Shown piece by piece: positions 42,401-52,079 of a stretch of 64,000 nt of DNA. Both the position numbers and the translations under genes were made by a program. The notes under the pieces were generated by a model, which was not told where the DNA came from, ran no database searches, and was given only the letters and a program-made list of their open reading frames with translations. The stretch is from Cohnella mopanensis. GTDB lineage: Bacteria; Bacillota; Bacilli; Paenibacillales; Paenibacillaceae. Positions within the stretch are counted from its first letter, which is position 1, and each line of letters starts with the position of its first letter. Location: contig NZ_JAKRWM010000021.1 in assembly GCF_022352055.1 (NCBI RefSeq), positions 62,001-126,000 on the forward strand. Reading direction: 5' to 3'.

Positions 42401-42868
42401 ATGAATTTCGATACGGATGCTTGGCTACAGTTCATACAAGACAATTGGGTCATCGTTGCGATTGCCATCGTTGCCATTTTTATCGTGATGAAATTAGTTA
42501 AAACCGTGCTGAAATGGATATTGGTCGCGGCGATCGTTATCGGTATCGTGACATACGGCGGAATAAGCGTCGACGAGATCAAAGAGGTCGGGACTAAAGT
42601 GACGGATGAGCTGGGAGCCATCGGGAGCAAAGTATCGGAGGAGCTCAAGCAACAAGCCTTCAAGGCGATGTCTGGCGAAGCCAGCGAAGCGACTTACGTT
42701 GATAACGCGGACGGATCGTATTCAATCAAATCAACGAGCATTGAATTGACCGGCATTCCCAATTCGGGAGAGGTCACGGTGAAATTCCACGGGCAATCGC
42801 TCGGAACGTTGAAAATGGAAGACGCAGTGCGTGAATTCGTCGTAAAAGCGCGAGCTTCGGCTAAGTAA
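42401..42868 (+). CDS. Membrane-anchored protein of unknown function
   Basis: 155 residues. Two hydrophobic segments (WVIVAIAIVAIFIVMKLV and WILVAAIVIGIVTYGGI) are followed by an extracytoplasmic domain of about 100 residues with DNADGSYSIKSTSIELTGIPNSGEVTVKFHGQSLG. It starts behind GGGGGAGAG and lies 5 bp before the transglutaminase gene, so it probably functions with it at the cell surface. Confidence 0.75.
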   Translation: MNFDTDAWLQFIQDNWVIVAIAIVAIFIVMKLVKTVLKWILVAAIVIGIVTYGGISVDEIKEVGTKVTDELGAIGSKVSEELKQQAFKAMSGEASEATYVDNADGSYSIKSTSIELTGIPNSGEVTVKFHGQSLGTLKMEDAVREFVVKARASAK

Positions 42869-42873
42869 GCCGG

Positions 42874-44019
42874 ATGAACGGTAAATGGACCGTCGTGGAT
42901 GCTAATCTCGTCACCTGGATATTGCTGGCTGTTGTGGCATTTTCCTTCTATCAAGGCATTAGGCGAGGAGCATCAGGCTCCGTTAAGCAACTTCTGCTAT
43001 TCCTGGTGGGTGCTTTAGTCGCTGTCGCGGCCGTTATTATTTCGGCATTGGCGGCTTCTTCCGTTTCACCACATTTGCAAAGCTGGTTGATGGAACGTCA
43101 ACTGGAGCGTCCTCCAGCGGATGCGACCTTTTTCGCCCAATTCGGATATACCGCGCTGTCCGGTTTACGGGATCTTCCTTTGTTTCGTTTCGCGGCTTTG
43201 TTCCTTGTGTTTCATACGATCATTCGACTGCTCACGGGATTAGCGACGCGGATATTGGGAACAATCGTCTCGTTTCCGTTCGCAATCGTACCGAACGGCG
43301 GTGCCGTGAACCGATCGGTAGGAGGTATCGTAGGCGCGGCGCTGGGAACGGGCAGAGCTTTACTGCTTACCGCTGTGTTATTCGCTTATTGCGCGTTGCT
43401 TCCTCGAGGTCCAATGACGGATTATATCCAACAATCGGGACTTTATCGGGAAATAGCTGCGCAGGTGATCCGGCCTGCGACAGGTAACCTGATCGATGAG
43501 CGGCTACCTGTGTTCGCGCAGGCCATGTCGGGCGAGCTCGATCAGTTGTGGCAGAAGCGTTACGATGTTATCGATGCCGAATTGCCGAAAGAAATCGCCG
43601 AAGCCGCCGTTTCCGTTACGAAAGGAAAAACCAACGACGAGGAGAAAGCCCGCGCCTTGTACGATTGGGTCGGCAGCAGAATTGCTTATGACGATGATAA
43701 AGTGAAGGCGTACGTAGATGAAGGCGATTGGCGGGAGCAGGGGCCTGAGCAAACCTTCTCGACTCGCAAAGGCGTCTGCATAGACTATGCCAGATTATAT
43801 GCAGCTATGGCGAGAGCCGTCGGATTAGACGTGCGAGTCGTCACGGGACTTGGTTATGATGGCCGAGGCGGGTATGGAGCTCATGCATGGAACGAAGTAT
43901 ATTTGAAAGAGCAACTACGTTGGGTTTCATTGGATTCTACTTGGGCAAGGACGGGTAATTGGTTCGATTCACCCGGCTTTACCGATACGCATATAAGGCA
44001 AGGAGGTTTAACCGGGTGA
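42874..44019 (+). CDS. Membrane protein with C-terminal transglutaminase-like domain
   Basis: 381 residues. The N-terminal half has four to five membrane segments resembling the CvpA fold. The C-terminal domain has a complete papain-like triad: Cys302 (KGVCIDYARL), His337 (GAHAWNEV) and Asp354 (SLDSTWA). Such domains usually act as proteases or peptide-linking enzymes. The 3' end overlaps the PBP gene by 4 bp (GTGA), suggesting a shared role in the cell wall. The ribosome site at the ATG is weak, so coupling to the upstream gene is likely. Confidence 0.85.
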   Translation: MNGKWTVVDANLVTWILLAVVAFSFYQGIRRGASGSVKQLLLFLVGALVAVAAVIISALAASSVSPHLQSWLMERQLERPPADATFFAQFGYTALSGLRDLPLFRFAALFLVFHTIIRLLTGLATRILGTIVSFPFAIVPNGGAVNRSVGGIVGAALGTGRALLLTAVLFAYCALLPRGPMTDYIQQSGLYREIAAQVIRPATGNLIDERLPVFAQAMSGELDQLWQKRYDVIDAELPKEIAEAAVSVTKGKTNDEEKARALYDWVGSRIAYDDDKVKAYVDEGDWREQGPEQTFSTRKGVCIDYARLYAAMARAVGLDVRVVTGLGYDGRGGYGAHAWNEVYLKEQLRWVSLDSTWARTGNWFDSPGFTDTHIRQGGLTG

Positions 44020-46082
44020 GCAACAATCAATCAGAAGAAGCTCAGAAGCGGGAAATTAGAAACAGGAGGCATTTCAGCTTCAGGCTTAATGTCTTTTTCT
44101 TCATTACTTTTTTCGTATTCTCGATCTTAATCGTGAGGCTGGCGTATTTACAATTCGTGGAAGGCGACAACCTCCGCGCCAAGGAGCATGAGATTGCAAC
44201 GAGGCCGGTCGCGGTTCCGCCGATCCGGGGCAATATTTATGATTCCGAAGGCGTTGCTCTTGCTTATTCCACTTCGACGCAATCGTTGTACTTTACGTTC
44301 GATACGAAGATGACGGAAGAAAAAGGGCTGGCGCTCGCGGAGAGACTCGTAGAGGTATTCGACAGACTCGGGCAGAAAACGGCAAAACCGCTTACGGCGA
44401 AGGAAGTTTTAGCGGATATGGATCTGAAGGGGAAGGTTTACTTCTCTTATCAGCCGCGTCGAATCAAATCCGGCTTAACGAAAGAGGAAATCGCTTTTTT
44501 CTCCGAGCATAAAAAGGAATTTCCGGGAATGGACGTCGTAGAAGAAAGCATTAGGCAATACAACAAGGAAAAGGTCGCCGTACAGCTTGTTGGTTACATG
44601 AAGAAGATGAGCGGCGCAGCCTCTCTTGAGAAGTACAAGGACATCAACAAAGACAATACGGACAAAACGTTGGAATATTTGAAATCCGAGGAAGTCGGGT
44701 TCGACGGCCTGGAGTACATGTTTCAGGATGAGCTAAGGGGCCTGAACGGCATTAAAGAATATCCGGTCAACAATCAGAGCGAAATTATTGGGCCGATGAA
44801 ATTGACGAAGCCGGTCAAAGGCGAGAATATTTATCTGACCATTAATAAAGACATTCAATTAGATACCCAAAGGGCGATAACCGAACATCTGGCGAAAATC
44901 CGGAGTTCTACGAACAAACAGGAAAGCGCGAAAAACGCGAAAACCGGCTATGCGGTAGCAATGGAAGTGAAGACGGGGAAAGTGGTCGCAATGGCAAGCA
45001 TGCCGGACTATGATCCCGAGGTATGGCAAGGAGGAATAAGCTCGGAGGATTTGGATTCCATTAAGTATTATATGAGTAATGGAGCCATTCGGGATGTTCA
45101 GCCCCCGTACAACGACGATAAAGAGCGAATGAAACACCCTTCGTCGCTTGTCAATCTAGGGTCGACTCAGAAGCCGTTGACGATTCTACTCGGTTTGAAC
45201 GAGAAGCTAATAACAACGCAATCCGAATTCATCGACCCCGGTTATTTTGCCTTCGGACGCGAGGGACATGAAACTCGGGTTCGTAACGCGAGCAGCGCGG
45301 CGAACGGAAAACTAAAGCCGGCGACCGCGATAGCAAAGTCGTCTAATGCCTTCATGGCTAGCATGGTTGGTAACAGGCTCTATATGCGCGACGGCACTCA
45401 AGGCGTAGACATCTGGGACAGCTACATGAAACAATTCGGTCTCGGCGTGACAACCGGAAGCGGATTGCCGCACGAATCAAGCGGAAGCATCAACTATTTC
45501 AAGGAAGTTAAAAACGGTAGCGCGCAATCCGCATTGATCTATGCTTCGTTCGGCCAACAAGCTAGATACTCCGTCTTGCAGCTAGCTCAATATGCTTCTA
45601 CTTTAGCGAGCCACGGTCAAAGGATGAGACCGCAATTTATTAATAAAATTGTGGATTCCGACGGTAAAATCATACAATCCTTTCAGTCGGAAATTCTGAA
45701 CACGGTATCTTTTCCCGAAGCTTATTGGAACACTATTGAAACTGGGATGTCGCAGGTTCGAGTACAAGGGTTCGAAGACTTCAAGTATAACTTCTATCGG
45801 AAGACGGGGACTTCGGAGCAGGATGTTGGCGGCGGACGCGTCGAGAACGCCGTATTCATCGCCTATGCGCCTGCCGAGAATCCAACGTTGGCGGTAGCCG
45901 TCGTAGTGCCGGAAGGCGGTTATGGAGGCTGGGGAGCGGCACCGATCGCGCGCAAAATTTTCGATTCGTACGACGAATACGTCGGATTAAACGGAACGCC
46001 CCAGAAGAAAGAGGTAACCGCTCCACCGGTAAACGGGGCAGCGGACGGAGTACCGGACGGTCAAGCGGCAGATCAACAATAA
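44016..46082 (+). CDS. Class B penicillin-binding protein 2 (transpeptidase)
   Basis: 688 residues. A basic cytoplasmic head and one membrane helix (about 28-48) precede the dimerisation domain (PPIRGNIYDSEGVALAYS). The transpeptidase domain has Ser383 in STQK, S442-S-N444 and K596-T-G598. It cross-links peptidoglycan, probably in elongation, as in the MrdA/PbpA group. The GTG at 44016 follows AAGGAGG by 7 bases and overlaps the transglutaminase gene. A Pro/Ala-rich tail ends the chain. Confidence 0.94.
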   Translation: MSNNQSEEAQKREIRNRRHFSFRLNVFFFITFFVFSILIVRLAYLQFVEGDNLRAKEHEIATRPVAVPPIRGNIYDSEGVALAYSTSTQSLYFTFDTKMTEEKGLALAERLVEVFDRLGQKTAKPLTAKEVLADMDLKGKVYFSYQPRRIKSGLTKEEIAFFSEHKKEFPGMDVVEESIRQYNKEKVAVQLVGYMKKMSGAASLEKYKDINKDNTDKTLEYLKSEEVGFDGLEYMFQDELRGLNGIKEYPVNNQSEIIGPMKLTKPVKGENIYLTINKDIQLDTQRAITEHLAKIRSSTNKQESAKNAKTGYAVAMEVKTGKVVAMASMPDYDPEVWQGGISSEDLDSIKYYMSNGAIRDVQPPYNDDKERMKHPSSLVNLGSTQKPLTILLGLNEKLITTQSEFIDPGYFAFGREGHETRVRNASSAANGKLKPATAIAKSSNAFMASMVGNRLYMRDGTQGVDIWDSYMKQFGLGVTTGSGLPHESSGSINYFKEVKNGSAQSALIYASFGQQARYSVLQLAQYASTLASHGQRMRPQFINKIVDSDGKIIQSFQSEILNTVSFPEAYWNTIETGMSQVRVQGFEDFKYNFYRKTGTSEQDVGGGRVENAVFIAYAPAENPTLAVAVVVPEGGYGGWGAAPIARKIFDSYDEYVGLNGTPQKKEVTAPPVNGAADGVPDGQAADQQ

Positions 46083-46151
46083 ATGCAATTCGATTTGATA
46101 AAATGATAGGGAATTGCAGACGGCATAGACAGCAGGGAGCGGAATAAACAG

Positions 46152-46907
46152 ATGGCTTACCAAATGGGAAAATATAAGTTGTTGGCGTTGGATCTGGATG
46201 GAACTTTGCTAAACGATCGCAGCGAGATTAGCGAAGAGAACGCGGAATGGGTAAAGCATGCCGTGGACGCGGGAGTTACGGTGTGCGTGTCGACCGGACG
46301 CGGGTTCAAGAGCGCGCTTCCGATTGTGGAGCAGTTAGGTCTAGATACGCCAATGATTACGGTTAACGGAGGCGAGATTTGGACGAAGCCGCACTCCATA
46401 CACCGGCGGACGTTGCTGGATTCGGAAAGGGTCATGAAGCTGCACGCTTTGGCCGAGCAATATCCCGACGTGTGGTATTGGGCGTATACGACGGAAGATA
46501 TTTACAACAAGGAACGTTGGGCAGGGGATACGGTCGCGAGCCACTGGCTCAAATTCGGTTATTATTACGAAGACGTATCCGTTCTCGGCGAAATTTTGAG
46601 TCAAGTTCAATCCTGGGGAGGTCTTGAGATCAGTAACTCCTCCCCCTTTAATATCGAGATCAATCCGATCGGCGTATCCAAAGCGAGCGCGCTCATGGAA
46701 GTGTGCCGGATGAAAGGTTTCGACATGTCGGAAGTCGTGTCCGTCGGAGACAGTTTAAACGATATTGCCGCGATTCGGGCTTCGGGACTTGGAGTCGCGA
46801 TGGGCAATGCCCAAGAGGAAGTAAAGCTCGCCGCAAATGTCGTCACGGGAAGCAATCAGGAGAACGGCGTCGCTCAGGTTATTCAAAATTATGTACTGAG
46901 GACGTGA
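46152..46907 (+). CDS. Cof-type HAD-IIB phosphatase
   Basis: 251 residues. Motif I is LALDLDGTLL, motif II VCVSTGRGF, the late lysine is in GVSKASAL and motif IV is VGDSLNDIAAI. The C2B cap lies between motifs II and III. Family members dephosphorylate sugar phosphates or flavin precursors; substrate not predictable. The ATG at 46152 is behind AGGGAGCGG; an ATG at 46164 is an alternative. Confidence 0.92.
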   Translation: MAYQMGKYKLLALDLDGTLLNDRSEISEENAEWVKHAVDAGVTVCVSTGRGFKSALPIVEQLGLDTPMITVNGGEIWTKPHSIHRRTLLDSERVMKLHALAEQYPDVWYWAYTTEDIYNKERWAGDTVASHWLKFGYYYEDVSVLGEILSQVQSWGGLEISNSSPFNIEINPIGVSKASALMEVCRMKGFDMSEVVSVGDSLNDIAAIRASGLGVAMGNAQEEVKLAANVVTGSNQENGVAQVIQNYVLRT

Positions 46908-46913
46908 TGATCG

Positions 46914-47399
46914 GTGGATATACTGGGCTGGGTACTCATTACGGCCTTATTCGCGGTAGGAATGGCGGGAGCGATTTACCCGATCTTGCCCGGTGCGTTA
47001 GCCATCTACGCGGCATTCTTCGTATATGGATGGTTTTTCTCGTTTGAACCTTTTGGGATCTGGTTCTGGATTATCCAGACGATTATCGTCATAATCCTGT
47101 TCGTGGCGGATTATATGGTCAATGCATGGGGAATCAAGAAATATGGAGGCTCCAGGGCATCCGTCATTGGCAGCACTATCGGAATTCTTATAGGCCCTTT
47201 CGTCATTCCGGCATTCGGTCTAATTATTGGACCGTTCGCCGGGGCCGTCCTTGGAGAGCTGATTCACGGTTCGGATTTCAAAATGGCTTTGAAGGTCGGT
47301 TGGGGCTCATTGCTCGGGTTGTTAGCTAGCACGATTTTCAAATTCCTAGTGCAAGGCATGATGATCGTATTATTCATACTTTGGCTGATTTTCAATTGA
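46914..47399 (+). CDS. DUF456 membrane protein
   Basis: 161 residues, four to five membrane segments. [41 protein letters not shown] and [14 protein letters not shown] are the DUF456 repeats with their Gly-zipper pattern. GTG start 6 bp after the HAD gene. Function unknown. Confidence 0.88.
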   Translation: MDILGWVLITALFAVGMAGAIYPILPGALAIYAAFFVYGWFFSFEPFGIWFWIIQTIIVIILFVADYMVNAWGIKKYGGSRASVIGSTIGILIGPFVIPAFGLIIGPFAGAVLGELIHGSDFKMALKVGWGSLLGLLASTIFKFLVQGMMIVLFILWLIFN

Positions 47400-47418
47400 T
47401 GCGAAAGGGGAGTTTATT

Positions 47419-48141
47419 ATGGTTCGTGTAACCGTGTGGAACGAGTATAAGCATGAACAAATCCATGATGAGGTACGCGACGTCTATCCAAACGGAATTC
47501 ATGCGGTCATCGCGGAAGGCTTGGATACGTCCGGGGAAATCTTCGACGTCCGTACGGCTACCCAGCCCGAACCTGAGCATGGATTGACGCAAGAGGTATT
47601 GGATCAGACGGACGTATTGATCTGGTGGGGTCATATGTCTCACGACGAAGTGGATGACCTGATCGTCAATCGTGTTCACGAACGCGTTATGAACGGAATG
47701 GGTTTAATCGTGCTTCACTCCGGACATTTCTCGAAAATCTTCAAGAAGCTAATGGGTACGGACTGCGATCTGAAATGGCGGGAAGCGAACGAGAAGGAAC
47801 GGATTTGGACCGTGGATCCTTCCCACCCGATCGCCGAAGGCATACCTGAACATTTCGAATTGAAGCCGGAAGAAATGTATGGCGAGCATTTCGATATCCC
47901 GGCGCCGGACGAGCTTATTTTCGTAAGCTGGTTTGAAGGCGGGGAAGTGTTTCGCAGCGGCTGTACGTTTCGTCGCGGACAAGGAAAGATCTTCTATTTT
48001 CGCCCCGGACATGAAACCTATCCGACCTATTACCATCCATTAGTTCGCCGCGTAATCGCCAATGGAGTGAAATGGGCTGCTCCTTCGGGCACGGCGCGTC
48101 CCGTGCGGGGCAACCATCAACCGCTTGAACCGATTAACTAA
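47419..48141 (+). CDS. ThuA-like trehalose-utilisation family protein
   Basis: 240 residues, class I glutamine-amidotransferase-like fold: [44 protein letters not shown] and [18 protein letters not shown]. ThuA proteins are linked to disaccharide oxidation, with no proven activity. GAAAGGGGAG precedes the ATG. Confidence 0.88.
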   Translation: MVRVTVWNEYKHEQIHDEVRDVYPNGIHAVIAEGLDTSGEIFDVRTATQPEPEHGLTQEVLDQTDVLIWWGHMSHDEVDDLIVNRVHERVMNGMGLIVLHSGHFSKIFKKLMGTDCDLKWREANEKERIWTVDPSHPIAEGIPEHFELKPEEMYGEHFDIPAPDELIFVSWFEGGEVFRSGCTFRRGQGKIFYFRPGHETYPTYYHPLVRRVIANGVKWAAPSGTARPVRGNHQPLEPIN

Positions 48142-48161
48142 ACCATACCTAAGAGGTTCCC

Positions 48162-49787
48162 TTGAAAAAAGACACTTTACTTAAAAGCACGCTCATTCTC
48201 GCGGCCGCCGCGCTTGTCGCCCGAGCTCTCGGCATCTTCCAGCGGGTGCCTCTGGATTATTTATTGAATGATGTCGGGAACGGCTATTTTACGGTAGCCA
48301 ATAACGTTTATTTACTTTTGCTCGTCGTGGCGACTGCAGGTATTCCAAGCGCCATCAGCAAGATGGTATCCGAGCGGTATGCGCTTGGCAAAATCGGAGA
48401 GGCACAACAGATTTACCGGGCATCGCTCCTTTTCGGAGCCGTAGCAGGCGTTATCATCACGCTGGCGATGCTATTGTTGGCTCCGGTAATAGCTGGACCT
48501 ATTCTTCACGCTCCTGATGCTTCCGCGGCGATTAGAGCAATCGCGCCATCGTTGCTTTTATTCCCGTTGATCGCCATGATGAGAGGTTATTTTCAGGGAC
48601 GCCAGTTCATGACGGCAGGCGGAATATCGCAGATCGTAGAACAATTCCTAAGGGTTATTGCGGCTGTTTCCATTGCCTATGCCGTTTACTCAGTCAATCC
48701 GCTGAATGATAAGGGCATCGCTTCCGGTGCAACGCTAGGTAGTGTATTTGGTAGTATAGGCGCTTTTATCGTCATGATCTATTATGCGCGTAAACTTAAA
48801 GCGAGTGACCGCTCAGAACCCCAACTTAAGAAAGACTCGTCGATTAGATTGAGCTTGCGCTCGATCTATCGGGAACTGTTTCGATTATCCATTCCCATCG
48901 TTATGACAGCAATTACCGTGCAATTGTTATATACATTGGATACGATGATGGTCAAGTCATTGACCAGAGGACATTTCGACCCCGATCTCATTAACCAATG
49001 GTGGTCCGCGCTTGGGATGAAGGCGCAATCGATCGCAGGAATACCGGTCATTCTTGCCGTTGCTTTAAGTCAGTCGATCATCCCGATTATCTCTTCGGCA
49101 CATGCGACAGGCGACCATGCAAAGGTTGGGAAACAGGCCTCTTTAGCGGTAAGAATCGCTTTATATAGCGGTATGCCGGTCGTTTTATTGCTCGGGATCG
49201 GTGCCTATAGCGTGAATGGTTTTCTTTTCCAGAATACGGATGGCAGCGCGATCGTTGCTTTGCTAACGCTCGGTACGCTGTTCCAAGTTGGCATGATGGT
49301 CACGAACTCGATCCTGCTAGGGATCGGCGAACCGAGGAAAGCCACGATGCACACGATTACCGGCGTGTTAATCAAAGTCATTCTGAGCTTCGCGCTTGCC
49401 CCGTCGTTCGGGGTATATGGTATCGTAGCCGCAACGACAGTTTGTTTTATCTGGTCGTTGGCCTTCAATATTCTTAGCTTGCGCAAACGCTCTAAGTTCA
49501 AGCTGCTCGGAAACAGATGGATCGGTTTTATTGCTACATCGGGAATTGTCGCTGGGGCGTTGGCACTTATCGAATGGGCCGTTCTGGCGATTGGCGAAGG
49601 ACTTCCCGATAAGCTGGCGTTTTTCTTGTCATGCGCGGTAATGGGAGGCGTACTCTTGGTTCTCTACCCGGCGTTGCTCGTCTTTTTACGAGTAGTCACC
49701 GCCGAGGAGATCTCGACGTATCCACGTCCGGTACGACGCTTGTTAGCGCCTTTTATGAAGCTTCGTTCGCGAAGTCAGTCAGCTTAA
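48162..49787 (+). CDS. MurJ/SpoVB-type lipid flippase, polysaccharide biosynthesis family
   Basis: 541 residues, about fourteen membrane segments, MOP superfamily. LKSTLILAAAALVARALGIFQRVPLDYLL and ATAGIPSAISKMVSERYALG match the YtgP/SpoVB group, whose members flip lipid II or related intermediates. TTG start behind AAGAGG, 20 bp after the ThuA gene. A strong terminator follows. Whether it is the vegetative MurJ or a SpoVB-like paralogue is open. Confidence 0.9.
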   Translation: MKKDTLLKSTLILAAAALVARALGIFQRVPLDYLLNDVGNGYFTVANNVYLLLLVVATAGIPSAISKMVSERYALGKIGEAQQIYRASLLFGAVAGVIITLAMLLLAPVIAGPILHAPDASAAIRAIAPSLLLFPLIAMMRGYFQGRQFMTAGGISQIVEQFLRVIAAVSIAYAVYSVNPLNDKGIASGATLGSVFGSIGAFIVMIYYARKLKASDRSEPQLKKDSSIRLSLRSIYRELFRLSIPIVMTAITVQLLYTLDTMMVKSLTRGHFDPDLINQWWSALGMKAQSIAGIPVILAVALSQSIIPIISSAHATGDHAKVGKQASLAVRIALYSGMPVVLLLGIGAYSVNGFLFQNTDGSAIVALLTLGTLFQVGMMVTNSILLGIGEPRKATMHTITGVLIKVILSFALAPSFGVYGIVAATTVCFIWSLAFNILSLRKRSKFKLLGNRWIGFIATSGIVAGALALIEWAVLAIGEGLPDKLAFFLSCAVMGGVLLVLYPALLVFLRVVTAEEISTYPRPVRRLLAPFMKLRSRSQSA

Positions 49788-49793
49788 CTTGAG

Positions 49794-49838
49794 AACGGTG
49801 ACACTATCCGAATTGCGGATATGCCGCCGTTTTTTTTG
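49794..49838 (+). terminator. Intrinsic terminator after the flippase gene
   Basis: AACGGTG...TATCCG pairs with CGGATA...CGCCGTT, followed by eight T. Confidence 0.85.
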
Positions 49839-49940
49839 TGTATCCATTATTTTGGAAGGATTTTCAATAGACGTGTCGAAATTCAAGCAATCTAGATTCT
49901 CTATATGAACAGTTGTCTAAAGCTAAAGGAGAGAGATAAA

Positions 49941-51488
49941 GTGAACGGTCGTTCTTACAAAAGGATTGGAGCATTGTTATTCGTACTGTTGTTAGCGGTT
50001 GTTGTGGGGTGTCAATCCATCGGTGGCTTTAATCTGAACGACATGCTGATCAAGCAATTGGATGTGAAGCAACAGGAGCAATCCCAATCGTTCGATTGGG
50101 AGATTGAATTTAACGACGAATTATTGTCCAAGGAAGATCCGGAGATCGCCGCGGTGTTGGAAAATTTCAAGAAGGTCTCATTGAATATTACTCACGCCAA
50201 AACGGATGATGAAGGTAAACAGTGGATGACCGGTGTACTCCATCTGAGCAAAGGAGATATTCCCTTTACTTTCAGCGCGGATAGTAAAGCGATAAGATTG
50301 GACGTGGATGGCGCCAAAAGGCCTTTTGTGTTGGATCTATCCGAATTCGGCACGACGTTCGGCATGGGATTGTTCGGAGAAAACTCGCAACAGCAACTGA
50401 AGGAATCCGTACGTCAGCTGGTCAAAAACGTCGCTTCCTATTTCGTGAAGGGACTTCCGAATCCGCCTGTTATAGCAGTTGAACGGGTATCGACTCCCGT
50501 AAACGGTATTTCCATGAACTTAACGAAGGTTCACGCCGAGATCAACGGGGAACAACTTGGAGATCTCATACCCGTATATTTGGACAATCTGATCAAGGAT
50601 AAAGAAGGCTTTCGTTCACTCGTAAGCGGTATATTGCAGTGGGTAGTGGAGTTGCCTCCCGAAATAAAAGACTTGTTTGGGGGAATCGGACAGTTCGAAG
50701 AAGATTTTGATTTCGAAGCTACCGTGGATGACGTCGTTAACGAGCTGTTCCCTCTTCTGAAGAAAGCCCAGAAGGAGTTAACGGATAGCCGTGACGATGA
50801 GGAATGGAAAGAAGCGTTCGATAAAGGAATAACCGCGACCGCCGATTTGTTCGTTGACGACTCCTTGCAATTACGGAAATCGCTGGTGGACATCCAGGTG
50901 GCTCCCGCTATTTTCTCGGATGAAGAAAGCCCGGTTAGAAAAATCAAAATCCGTAGCGCGAGCGAGATGTGGAACGTCAACGGGAAAGTTGACGTTCCGG
51001 CGGTGAAAGTCCCGATTAATGCCTTGACTCAAAAGCATTTGACGGACATGGAAGCTTTCCAATTCGTACGTCTGTTCGAAGAGGATTCCGTCATCTACGG
51101 CCTTCTTAAGAACGACTTCAAAATCGATGATCAATCGTTCGAGCTAAGCGACGAGTGGGGCATTCCGTTCTTCATCGATTCCGATAACGTAGCCTACGTT
51201 CCGATTAGATCGACTATGGAGGAGTTCGGAGTTCATCTGAACGTCCCGGAGGCTAAAGGACAAATCCGCTTCTACGATCAGGCGACCGAGCAATCATTCG
51301 TATTCCAGCTAGGCTCGCTAAAGGCTACCGTTAACGGGCAAGCGATCAAGCTTAAGCATAAGATCGTCACGGACGGACCGTTCGCGTACGTGTCGGCGGA
51401 CGATTTGTTCGGCCTCCTTGGCGCGAAATATAAGATTACGCATAAGGAAGACGGAGAAAGCGTCATGGAGGTTACAAGGGATTTGTAA
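49941..51488 (+). CDS. Lipoprotein with copper amine oxidase N-terminal-like (stalk) domain
   Basis: 515 residues. A signal peptide with lipobox VVVGC is followed by a large unknown domain (about 30-370). A C-terminal domain from about 385 (WGIPFFIDSDNVAYVPIRSTMEEFGVHLNV, KATVNGQAIKLKHKIV, YVSADDLFGLLGA) is the stalk-type copper amine oxidase N-terminal fold, common in Paenibacillus surface proteins. The GTG at 49941 lies behind AAAGGAGAGAG. Role at the envelope unknown. Confidence 0.85.
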   Translation: MNGRSYKRIGALLFVLLLAVVVGCQSIGGFNLNDMLIKQLDVKQQEQSQSFDWEIEFNDELLSKEDPEIAAVLENFKKVSLNITHAKTDDEGKQWMTGVLHLSKGDIPFTFSADSKAIRLDVDGAKRPFVLDLSEFGTTFGMGLFGENSQQQLKESVRQLVKNVASYFVKGLPNPPVIAVERVSTPVNGISMNLTKVHAEINGEQLGDLIPVYLDNLIKDKEGFRSLVSGILQWVVELPPEIKDLFGGIGQFEEDFDFEATVDDVVNELFPLLKKAQKELTDSRDDEEWKEAFDKGITATADLFVDDSLQLRKSLVDIQVAPAIFSDEESPVRKIKIRSASEMWNVNGKVDVPAVKVPINALTQKHLTDMEAFQFVRLFEEDSVIYGLLKNDFKIDDQSFELSDEWGIPFFIDSDNVAYVPIRSTMEEFGVHLNVPEAKGQIRFYDQATEQSFVFQLGSLKATVNGQAIKLKHKIVTDGPFAYVSADDLFGLLGAKYKITHKEDGESVMEVTRDL

Positions 51489-51550
51489 TAGCGAGTTCTC
51501 AAATTACGGGTATAATAACAACAAGAGATAACGACAGGTGGGATTAACAA

Positions 51551-51898
51551 ATGCAACGAATTACAGACGAAGCAACATTTCGCGAGGTAATCGCCGAAGA
51601 TCAGTTGACTGTCGCGATCTTCAAGACGACATGGTGCAAGGATTGCCATTTTATCGATCCGTTCATTGCCGACGTAGAGGCTGCTTATGCAGACCGCCTA
51701 ACGATGATCGAACTAGATCGAGATGATCTTGAGGCGCTGTGCAGCGAGCTGAATATACTCGGCATACCGAGCTTTATCGCCTTCCGCAAAGGCCAAGAAC
51801 TCGTACGGTTTGTTAGCAAGCTGCGCAAAACCCGCGAAGAGATAGAACAGTTCCTGGATCGGGCTGTTGAAGTGTCCAGGGCATTGGCAAACGAGTAA
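51551..51898 (+). CDS. Thioredoxin-family protein
   Basis: 115 residues. Redox site Cys29-Lys-Asp-Cys32 in TWCKDCHF, and the cis-proline in LGIPSFIAF. No signal peptide, so cytosolic. Resembles the YtpP/YusE thioredoxin-like proteins. GACAGGTGGG is the weak ribosome site. Terminator follows. Confidence 0.9.
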   Translation: MQRITDEATFREVIAEDQLTVAIFKTTWCKDCHFIDPFIADVEAAYADRLTMIELDRDDLEALCSELNILGIPSFIAFRKGQELVRFVSKLRKTREEIEQFLDRAVEVSRALANE

Positions 51899-51917
51899 GG
51901 ACAATCTTTACCGTGTC

Positions 51918-51955
51918 GCCCCTTTATCCGATTGTTCGGGTAAGGGGGCTTTTTG
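51918..51955 (+). terminator. Intrinsic terminator after the thioredoxin gene
   Basis: GCCCCTTTATCCG pairs imperfectly with CGGGTAAGGGGGC, then five T. Confidence 0.8.
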
Positions 51956-52079
51956 TTAGGCAATAATATGACTATTCCCCCAGGCATGCCAATGTTCACA
52001 TATTGAACATGGCTTTGAAAGTGGGGGTTCGGTATAATGGGAACTGGCCCCTTGCGCCAACTTTCACAAGAAATCGGGG

